From Pleurobrachia bachei (taxonomy: Eukaryota > Ctenophora > Tentaculata > Cydippida > Pleurobrachiidae), in assembly GCA_000695325.1 (NCBI GenBank), contig AVPN01000797.1, positions 4,104 through 32,387 of the forward strand: 28,284 nt of DNA, given 5' to 3'. The notes beneath the pieces were generated by a model. It had not been told where the DNA came from and did not search any database. It worked only from the letters and a program-made list of their open reading frames with translations. This document shows, piece after piece, positions 21,608 to 28,284 of this stretch; the first letter of the stretch is position 1, and each line of letters begins with the position of its first letter. Position numbers and translations under genes: made by a program.

Positions 21608-24600
21608 TCTCTCCTCCCCCTCTGATGCTCCAAGGGGAAGTACCTGGACCACCATGTGTGTGTGTACGTTCTACCTCATCGTTAACTTTGACCTAAGATT
21701 AAATAGTGAGACATGTACTGAATGAAGGCGCTGGGCAAGAGAGAGAGAGATAGAAATAAAAGAAAAGAGAAATGTACTTTAAATACAGAGAAAGGAGAGA
21801 AATGAGATGATTGAAGAAGAGAGAAAGAAAAGTCATAATTTTATTCAATTTCACATCGCAGATGCCGAACAATATGAATAATAATGAAGATAATTGTAGC
21901 AACAAACTGACCACACACTTTCAATCCCTCCCTCTCCACTAGAGATCCAACATCTTTGGTTAGCCCAGTTCTCCAACGTCTCCGAGATTCAGTATCCCCC
22001 TCCTCTCCCTCCAACCCTCCCTCGCCCCCGGGCACTCCATCTGGTTCACGGCGGAGCTATACCGTGGGTGCGATATCCCGGCCACCCAGACCACCCCGTC
22101 CAGCTGAGCCCCGTCCAGCTCCCATGGAGAGGCAAGAGAGCGTTCGGAGTTCATCTAGTAGCAAATCAGCTAGTAGGATTGTAAGGATAACCATTGGAGA
22201 GGATGAACTTGTTGATATCGAGTTTAACAGGTTTGGAATGGAACGTGTACTCTATGTACAATCATGTACTCAATGTACAATCATGTACTAAATGTACAAT
22301 CATGTACAATGTACAATCATTTACAATGTACATGTTTTGGTCAGTTCTAACTTTAACTTGGCCTCACCTGACCAAGTATATTTGATCAGCTATAAATAAA
22401 AGGGTGGGGCTAGTAAAGTTGATTCAGTGTTCGTATAATGTATCTTGATTCAGTGTACTTGACAGTGGAATCTAGAACTCGAGTATCCGCATGACTGAAT
22501 CAGTGCTTCATAAAATAGAAACCTCAAATCTGATAGCACAGTTCGTGTATTGCAGTTCACTAAAGACTGCCCTTTCGGTATGATACAGACACGTAGTTTG
22601 AAAATGCAGTAGTGCCCAGTGGCCTACAATTTAGAATGTTCAAATTCCCATAATTAAACTAGGCCCTGAGAACGGTTTCCTGGAAAAGAGGGTTCGAGCA
22701 AGCCAATTCTCTAACTATTTACCACTTTCACTGTGTGTGTGTACTGTGTCTCTCTCACATACTCAAAATTAGTTGATTATGCAATCCAGGGATGAGATGG
22801 AGAGAGTGAGGGAAAGAAAGAGAGAAAAAGAGAGAGAGAGAGGGCTAAGTATGCAGGAAAATAACGAAATATGTTTCCTGAATACTTGGTACAGGTGTAA
22901 AACCGATTCGAGTAATGATTTACCTTCTTCACGTCTAATAATAAATGTTCCGTACCGTGCTTCTTGATCTTGTAACTCCCCCATGTCTCCCCTACCTCAC
23001 TACCCTTAAATTTTACAGGACAGGAAAAGAGACAGGAGATAATCATATATAAATCTCTGTCTCTTTTTCTGTCTATTTCTATTTCTCTTCCCCGCTAACC
23101 ACCACCTTTTTTCTAATCACCTTCTCAACTACTAACCACCACTAACCACCTCCTCCTCCACAGTGACTCTGGGTCAGTTAACTCGTTACCTTCGGCGGCA
23201 GTACATAACGTAACCACAACCACCAATTCAACCACCACTAGCGGTAATATATTCAGATTTAAATTAGACAATTATGGTTTTGACTGCTGAGTAAAGTTTT
23301 GGTAGCTGTTTTTTGATAACCCCAAACACTGTTTAATACCTCGCCCTAAAGATTAGGGCCTAATACCCCTATTTTCCCAGCTCCACACAATCTCAACACG
23401 ATGACCCTGGCAATGAGCAATGTGTCAATGAAAGCCTTCAAGAAGATGCTCAAGGGAAGTCGACCGAAAAAGAAAAAACAGGAGCCTGATTCTAAAAGCC
23501 TTGACAGGTTAGTTTTGAGATCTAAATCCCCCCCCCCAATTTTATGATCTGAGGAAGTTCCGTCTGATATATTTAGCTTGACTCATGTCTGTGTCGTGTG
23601 TGTCTGGTACAGTAAGTCGCTCTCTCGCGATTCGCATATTCTCAAATTTTGGTAGACGCCGCTTCTTTTTCCGAGACAGACCGGGGATAATGAAAGAGGA
23701 AGAGGAATAGACAGATAGATAGAGAGAGGGAGATAGAGAGGAACGAGAGATATATAGCAAGATAGATTAGGACGCGGTATATGAGAAATGAAACGTCATG
23801 ACAGTTCGATGTAATACGACTCATTTGCCCAAAATTTCTAGGTGTTGGCACATCCATACGTAGAACTACTTACGAAACATTCTACCATTCCCTCCTTATG
23901 ATTTATTAATGCCAACAAAACACAAATGTAGAGACAATCATACACACAATCGATTAAAATCGTACAGTTAACAATGCAATAAATTTCCATTTTAATGGCC
24001 AATAAGAGAGAGTTAGAGAATAGAGGAGAGTTAGAGGAGATTCTGTTCTGACAGACAATAAATAACTTTGTAGTTATAGAAGTAGTAAGGAGAACAAAGC
24101 ATTCGATTTGACGTTAGTTAATGGAACACTCAGCAGAGAGAGAGCTAGTATTTGAAATGATTCCTTTCCGATTCTCCAGGTGCTTTTTTCACCGCTATAA
24201 CCGGTTTATATTGGATGACTTTTGTTTACAGACCCAATTATCCGCTCAGCCCCCTAACTCCGTCAACCCATTGCTAAACACCTGTATTCTCTCAGTGCCC
24301 GAATACTGCCATGTGACATCCCATTCATATTATATCCTCATGGCTCATTCCTCCCTCAGTGCCCGAACGGGAGATGAGAACGGCACGGATGATGTCTCGG
24401 AAAAGGACAGCGAACAAGATAGTATCCAGGGTCGGCCGCACAGTGAGATAGACTTCTTCGACCAGAAGAACTCTCCCTTCTCCAGTGACGACGAGGATAT
24501 GTTGGAGTTTGGGAGCGATGACGATGGTACCACTGCAAAGGTAATGTTACCATGGTTACCATAGTTACCATGGTTACCATGGTTAATGATATGTTGGAGT

Positions 24601-27600
24601 TTGGGAGCGATGAAGATGGTCCCACTGCAAAGGTAATGTTACCATGGTTACCATAGTTACCATGGTTACCATGGTTACCATGGTTAATGATATGTTGGAG
24701 TTTGGGAGCGATGAAGATGGTACCACTGCAAAGGTAATGTTACCATGGTTACCATGGTTACAATGGTTACAGAACCATGGTTACAATGGTTACAGAACCA
24801 TGGTTACAATTGTTACAGAGAATCATCTTGTTGTTGTGTATTACGAGTCTCAGTGAGATACGAAGCATTCTGAACATGAAATTTTGTTGGGTTAATTGGA
24901 GAACATAGAGTCCGAAAACAATGGTTCAACAATCAATACAGTTAGTGGACAGTTTCGGGTCTTCGGTATACAGTTATCATCTATTCCACGGTGTAAAAAC
25001 TAGATAAACGATCGGGTTAAAAACAGACAGAACCAGAGGCAGGATATTAGCATTAACCATCGCATACACAAACACGCCCTTATCCAATGAACAGACAGGG
25101 CAGTAACGGGATATTAGGGCTAGGTGAAGGATTGATAGAAGGGTGTAACATATCCCGCCACAGTTTGCTATCAGAACTTTCACACTCGACCTCCTCCTGC
25201 GGTCAAGTGTTGCTGTAGGTGCGGATGGGGAGAGGAGATGGTTGATTGAGAGAGCGGATGTTGCTATAGAGATGAGTTGAGAAAGGTAGCAAGGTCCGTT
25301 GTTAAGGAGTTCCGTTGCTAGGTAACAGATACTTAGTGGATATCCGCCTCTATTACTCCACCACGGTGCAACATTGAACACTGTCTGTCGGAGTGGTGTA
25401 TAAAACGCACCTGGTCTGAAAACTAGTGACCAAGTGTTCAGCGAAAACACGTACATCAAATAAAAACACGTAACCATGACAACATGACGTCGACGTTGTG
25501 GAGGCCTCAAAAAGGGTGACCTGATCTGGAGCCACCGACAGATAGCAAGGATGCTGAGGAGAAAGTTTGGAAGAGTCTTAAGGACCGCAATCGAAACACC
25601 TAACCATCTCTCCGTGGTTGTTGGGGTGGTATTATTGCATCCAAAAACACCCTCTTTAGAGCTCTCACACTGAGGTGGCTCGATTAGGGCCACTCTGAAG
25701 ACCGAGTTACTGGCAATAAAGACCCCGGATAGGAAGTCAGCGATGGAAATAAAAAGGTAGAGAAGTCGGGGCAGGGAGCTGGAGGTGGAGGAGGAATGGG
25801 CGATTACAAGCGGGTTTAGGAGAGTTGATAGGAGTCCGAGTAGTCCGATTGTTAGGATAATGTAGATGTCTGGTGTAGATAACCCGCCAGTGCTGAACAG
25901 AGACATGATGAACTAATGGGTTCAATTCCCTGTTAAAAAGAATGAGACATATTGAAAAAGAGCTAAACTAAACTGAAACTATAGTGAACTAGTGGACCAG
26001 GTGGGTCTCTGAAATTTGATGAAAGAAAAGTCGAAGTATGAAGTTACAGAAGAGACGAGATCAAGGGAGAGAAACATTTAAAAAACAACGAAATTGCTAA
26101 AAAAGAAGAAAAATATCCGGGCAGCGGAACGATAATTTTTGACACCTTTTCACCATCTGCGTCATGGAGAACGGAAAGAGGGTTCGCACTGCACAGAAAT
26201 GATAGAAACAAAAGAAAGGGGTTTCACGCACAACAGGTGTGTTGGGAAGAATCAGGAACCGACCGAAACAAGTAAACAACCAATCAGAACTCGATATTTA
26301 GGCCAAGTGACTGGTTATCCGCCAATCAGGGACCAGTTTTTCCTGATTCGGTCGGTTCCTGTGAAGAATACAGCTGTATATACCCTCGGATGCTCCTGAA
26401 TCAAGATCAGGCCGAGGAAAATGACACTGTTTGGCTCGTACATGACATTATCACCTTGTCATAGGCACCTCCTTAGGCCTAGGGTGACACAATTTCTCAA
26501 GTCTAGGAAAATAGGGCCACTTTAAACACTTTTGGGATTAAAATTTCGATCTTATGGTTACGTTATTTCCAAATTGAGCTCTCTCAATCTACATCATTCA
26601 CATCCTAAGGTAAAAACAATACGAATACGAAACCCAGTTGATAATACGGAGACGACTGAAGAGGATCTGCGGAAGGCAACTGAGAGTCTAACCTTGCGAT
26701 GTCTCTCTCCATCAACAGCACATCGTGATAGATCAAAAACGTACAACCCACAGCTGTTCTCAGGTGAGATCTGAGTAATTTTTGAATCTTCGGAATAAGG
26801 ATTTGTATTATATTGCTGTCTCATTTCGTTATTGTGAAACCTGATTTATAAGGAAGAACGTCTTTCATACGATCATAGTCCATAACTCCTCATGTTATTT
26901 CCACCCTTCACATCCCTACTCTAGCGAATAATGGTAGTTTGAAGCGTCGGCCACGCCGTACGCTGAACAACAGCACTATGTTCCTGAGGCGCAGCTACCA
27001 CCATCATCATACATCACTGGAATCACTCACAACTTCACCTTTAGCAGGTTCAAAACGTGAGCAACTAGATTATCTTTCTTCACCTTGGGTTTCCATTCTC
27101 TTCAATCACTTTGTCTTTGATCACTGAGTTTTCATTCTCTTAGTCAATTAATCATGGTTATAAACTGTGATTCAAAACATCGTCTTCAATCAGATAGTTT
27201 ACGTTTCATATGAAACTGTTTTCTTATCATATCTGATACTAGGAAAATGAACTTTTCATCTTGATACAGTTGAATACCTCTGTTTTATACCTCTCTCACT
27301 CTGAGATACTTCGAGTACATACGTTACCTAGTAACCTGAGACAACTCCCTCTCTCTCTCCAGCCTCCAGGGGGGTTCTCACACACATCTCTTTTAACACC
27401 AGACAAAAAGACAAGTTCCATACCAAACCTACCGACTCTGACAAACCGACAAACTGATGACGACGACGACTTTTTTGGGAATGCCGTGTGGGGATCACAA
27501 CCAAGTATTCCCAATGTTTTTGATCGGAGTCCTCGGCTAACTGTTAGAAATGCTTCAGAGAACATTCTTGTATCAGGTAAACATTCCACGCTTCTAATTT

Positions 27601-27967
27601 CTATAGCAACAGGCATCTAGTTTCCATGGTAACGAAGTTACGTCTCCCTTTGCCGGAGGGTGTAAGGTAATTTCGTTTCCATAGCACAACCCCGCACAAG
27701 TGGTTTTCAGCAACTTTCTCTGGCGTACCATAAACCATCACACCACGCTTACAGCAGTGGGTGAAAGTTCAACAAACAACCATCTCCAAGTATATGGCTC
27801 GGTGCGGAGGCGGAACCCACCATCCCCGCTTAGCCAGCGATCCCGGGCCATTGGTGGGTCGCTTAGGTCACCCCGGGGAGCCCCCAGACGACAGATTTTA
27901 CAACCCAGTACAAAGAATGATTTTACCGACTTTGACATGGCTTTTACTAACAACCGGAGTAATATGG
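16870..27967 (+). CDS. FCHO: FCHO-family F-BAR endocytic adaptor, 16 exons, C-terminus beyond window
   Basis: FCHO1/2 proteins nucleate clathrin-coated pits. The F-BAR dimer binds PI(4,5)P2 membrane, the linker activates AP2, and a C-terminal mu-homology domain binds EPS15 and cargo. Exons by GT-AG and phase: 16870-16908, 16991-17157, 17252-17396, 17922-18062, 18224-18373, 18799-18919, 19818-19965, 21943-22230, 23164-23243, 23381-23507, 24360-24540, 26610-26763, 26925-27047, 27370-27576, 27685-27760, about 27810-27967. They encode about 768 residues. The start MVAAGDAFQHYFWGENNAGY aligns with the FCHO start (YFxEHFWGEKNxGF), which fixes both the ATG and its frame; the overlapping ATG at 16886 is in the wrong frame. 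NMKHG, RERA and TFLPIWEV are FCHO-like. No stop occurs in the chain. The last exon boundary is uncertain. The mu-homology domain should lie to the right. Confidence 0.9.
17397..17921 (+). other. FCHO intron 3
   Basis: A 525 bp GT-AG intron. More than two thirds of it is the foldback element at 17454-17811, and the rest is short unique sequence. Confidence 0.85.
17454..17811. mobile_element. Complete foldback MITE in FCHO intron 3, TTAA target
   Basis: A 358 bp near-perfect palindrome. The arms start AGGTCCACAAGATACCTAAA and pair for about 170 bp with few mismatches around a short loop, including the GC-rich GGGCGCTTTCCAG segments. TTAA lies directly outside both ends (17450-17453, 17812-17815), consistent with a piggyBac-type target duplication. 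A TA duplication of the Tc1/mariner type cannot be excluded from one copy. It encodes no protein. The strong arm identity suggests recent insertion or structural constraint. A half copy lies at 10855-10932. Confidence 0.9.
18374..18798 (+). other. FCHO intron 5, TGTACA-rich
   Basis: A 425 bp intron with many GTACAT/TGTACA words directly after the donor and again near 18475 and 18560. No exon was seen inside. Confidence 0.7.
19385..19492. repeat. Degenerate tandem repeat, ~30 bp unit
   Basis: Three to four imperfect units built from TTTCTCCTAAAA, TCCTGTGATTT and ATATCGCCC, in FCHO intron 6. Confidence 0.8.
19511..19534 (+). CDS. FCHO: Possible 24 bp FCHO microexon (GDLDEGLKG)
   Basis: TAG is followed by 24 bp and then a strong donor (AAGG|GTAAGG). 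Entry and exit are both phase 1, exactly matching the flanking exons 6 and 7, so inclusion would add eight residues without a frame change. The acceptor has a poor pyrimidine tract. The insertion point is near the end of the F-BAR domain. Confidence 0.35.
19966..21942 (+). other. FCHO intron 7
   Basis: A 1,977 bp intron separating the F-BAR coding part from the linker part. It contains CT/GA microsatellites (about 20922-20949 and 21571-21614), poly-G and poly-C runs and a CRE-like TGACGTCA near 20521. No nested gene was recognised. Confidence 0.65.
21571..21614. repeat. (CT)n microsatellite with poly-C leader
   Basis: A C run followed by CT dinucleotides in FCHO intron 7. Confidence 0.95.
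21943..27967 (+). CDS. FCHO: FCHO linker exons 8-16, including AP2-activator-like segment
   Basis: Nine exons encode about 465 mostly disordered residues. Exon 8 is Ser/Pro-rich (SPSSPSNPPSPPGTPSG) with a PPRPPRPAEPRPAP stretch typical of SH3 ligands. Exon 10 is basic (KKMLKGSRPKKKKQEP). Exons 11-12 join an acidic run (SPFSSDDEDMLEFGSDDDG) to VKTIRIRNPVDNTE, followed by EEDLRKATESLTLRCLSP. This order resembles the vertebrate FCHO linker, where SDSEDEE is followed by YRIEIKP, an SLDELK-type helix and LTLSPA, the region shown to activate AP2. Exon 14 has DDDDDFFGNAVWG, similar to DPF/W-type endocytic motifs. Exons 8-15 are supported by phase. The 15/16 junction is weak: the implied intron (27761-27809) is only 49 nt. 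Confidence 0.8.
22231..23163 (+). other. FCHO intron 8
   Basis: A 933 bp intron starting with a GTACAATCAT tandem array (about 22247-22334), followed by unique sequence and a GA tract (about 22797-22843). No exon was seen inside. Confidence 0.7.
22247..22334. repeat. Tandem TGTACAATCA repeats
   Basis: Four to five imperfect units of about 17-22 bp containing TGTACAATCATGTAC, beginning 17 bp after the exon 8 donor. Confidence 0.9.
23508..24359 (+). other. FCHO intron 10 with decoy acceptor
   Basis: An 852 bp intron. CTCAGTGCCCGAA occurs at about 24294-24306 and, as the real acceptor, at 24355-24367. Use of the upstream copy would lead to an in-frame stop. No coding content was recognised. 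Confidence 0.65.
24496..24755. repeat. Threefold tandem copy of FCHO exon 11 end plus splice donor
   Basis: The last 45 bp of exon 11 (GATATGTTGGAGTTTGGGAG onward), the donor GTAATG and the following TTACCATGG repeats recur at 24588 and 24689, with periods of 92 and 101 bp. Copies differ by only one or two bases in the coding part (DDDG, DEDG with P, DEDG). The extra 9 bp in the second period equals one TTACCATGG unit. Confidence 0.95.
24755..24819. repeat. Tandem ACCATGGTTACAATGGTTACAGA, ~24 bp unit
   Basis: About three units follow the third donor copy. They have evolved from the same TTACCATGG motif. Confidence 0.9.
24977..25906 (-). CDS. Class A (rhodopsin-like) GPCR, single exon, nested antisense in FCHO
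   Basis: A complete 309-residue protein with seven hydrophobic helices at about 13-36, 46-70, 101-124, 142-163, 191-226 (with the preceding loop), 241-266 and 277-302. Class A landmarks: N31 in helix 1 (LLNPLVI), D57 in helix 2 (SIADF), R124 in the DRY position, and N297-P298-I299-V300-Y301 as NPxxY. Odd points: DRY reads CRW, helix 6 lacks the CWxP motif, and the chain ends eight residues after NPxxY, so helix 8 and a C-terminal tail are missing. C80 and C90 lie in the first extracellular loop region. There is no signal peptide, as usual. Ligand unknown; lineage-expanded orphan or chemosensory receptors of this size are common in invertebrates. It is intact, with no frameshift. Intronless form inside another gene suggests retroposition or family dispersal. 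Confidence 0.85.
   Translation of the reverse strand: MSLFSTGGLSTPDIYIILTIGLLGLLSTLLNPLVIAHSSSTSSSLPRLLYLFISIADFLSGVFIASNSVFRVALIEPPQCESSKEGVFGCNNTTPTTTERWLGVSIAVLKTLPNFLLSILAICRWLQIRSPFLRPPQRRRHVVMVTCFYLMYVFSLNTWSLVFRPGAFYTPLRQTVFNVAPWWSNRGGYPLSICYLATELLNNGPCYLSQLISIATSALSINHLLSPSAPTATLDRRRRSSVKVLIANCGGICYTLLSILHLALISRYCPVCSLDKGVFVYAMVNANILPLVLSVFNPIVYLVFTPWNR
26253..26361. promoter_or_regulatory. Inverted repeat with two CCAAT boxes upstream of the GPCR
   Basis: CAGGAACCGACCGAA (26253-26267) and its exact complement TTCGGTCGGTTCCTG (26347-26361) bracket two CCAATCAG sites (near 26280 and 26323). The block lies about 350-450 bp upstream of the receptor start codon on the minus strand. It may be its promoter or a small foldback repeat. 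Confidence 0.4.
27048..27369 (+). other. FCHO intron 13
   Basis: A 322 bp intron ending in a CT-rich tract with two AGs seven bases apart. Only the downstream one (exon from 27370) keeps the frame; the first would lead to a stop. Confidence 0.75.
27620..27633. promoter_or_regulatory. X-box-like GTTTCCATGGTAAC in FCHO intron 14
   Basis: Fits the RFX consensus at all positions. As with the other CCATGG palindromes in this window it may be a repeat relic. Confidence 0.25.
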
Positions 27968-28284
27968 GTGAATTGAGTGTGTCATGTGTAAACAGGGTCG
28001 AATTGCATGACGTGCAGAGTCTGTCGTTCAACTGTCAGATTACGTGTAGTCGTGTAGTTTATGTATGCAGTTACATGCTATCAAACTGTACAACTGTATG
28101 TCATGCAGACTGTGACATTTTATGTGCGTGTGTGGAAGCTAGAATGCAGACTCACAAAGACGCAAGCCTTACAATCACACATGGAGTTATGATCTATACT
28201 TACTGACATACCATGATACTATATGATATGATGGTGATAGTGTTTCACTAAAGTGCATGGGCGTTTAATGCATTGTGAAATAGC
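27968..28284 (+). other. Probable FCHO intron 16 (incomplete)
   Basis: After the donor candidate ATGG|GTGAAT, the open frame continues to 28206. It becomes Cys-rich and unlike FCHO, so it is read as intron. The remaining FCHO exons would lie to the right. Confidence 0.5.

Larger units (their letters stand above)
24541..26609 (+). other. FCHO intron 11, host of antisense GPCR gene
   Basis: A 2,069 bp phase 0 intron between the acidic exon 11 and exon 12. It begins with two decoy copies of its own donor, then contains the complete minus-strand receptor gene (24977-25906) and a possible promoter block for that gene (26253-26361). Confidence 0.8.

Noticed and set aside
22685-22705. GGTTCGAGCAAGCC as a tRNA B box
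   Set aside because: No A box or cloverleaf can be drawn around it.
24121-24564. Single open frame 24121-24564 as one exon
   Set aside because: Its 5' part is intronic. Only the portion from 24360 joins exon 10 in the proper phase and reads like the FCHO linker.
24644-24856. Open frame over the second and third exon-end copies as a separate small protein
   Set aside because: It is made by the TTACCATGG repeat and the duplicated exon tail. No acceptor in the right phase precedes it.
27968-28206. Continuation of the FCHO frame as a Cys-rich domain
   Set aside because: The sequence after the GTGAAT donor candidate is unlike FCHO and ends in a stop before any mu-homology domain.

Overview
This window looks like nuclear DNA from an invertebrate animal. 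Its genes are split by short GT-AG introns, mostly 100-1000 bp. The spaces between genes hold many GA/CT microsatellites and non-autonomous DNA transposons. One gene is a clear FCHO-type F-BAR endocytic adaptor and another is a single-exon rhodopsin-class receptor. Gene density, receptor style and base composition would suit a non-bilaterian or other small-genome marine animal, but nothing here fixes the phylum.

Layout. (1) Positions 5-8811, minus strand: gene A, unrecognised. A 4.36 kb first exon encodes a Ser-rich, then acidic, then helical/coiled-coil protein, and at least ten short exons continue it as a long coiled coil. The gene runs off the left edge, with about 1,960 residues visible. 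(2) Positions 8812-16869: about 8 kb between two divergent start codons, with no convincing gene. It holds CT/GA tracts, a half copy of a TTAA-flanked foldback element (10855-10932), and a roughly 1.16 kb element with about 295 bp terminal inverted repeats (14582-15741) whose centre is an assembly gap. A CpG-rich, promoter-like patch lies just before the second gene. (3) Positions 16870-27967, plus strand: an FCHO homologue in at least 16 exons. It encodes a complete F-BAR domain, a Ser/Pro/basic linker and a segment resembling the AP2-activating part of the FCHO linker. The C-terminal mu-homology domain is not reached before the right edge. (4) Positions 24977-25906, minus strand: a complete intronless class A GPCR gene of 309 residues, nested antisense inside FCHO intron 11.

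FCHO proteins start clathrin-coated pits by binding membrane through the F-BAR domain and opening AP2 through the linker. The GPCR is an unrelated passenger gene in its intron, and no pathway linking the three genes can be read from the sequence. The most unusual structures are a threefold tandem copy of an FCHO exon end with its splice donor (24496-24760), repeated TTACCATGG/X-box-like palindromes in introns of both large genes, a possible 24 bp microexon in the F-BAR region, and the two inverted-repeat elements.
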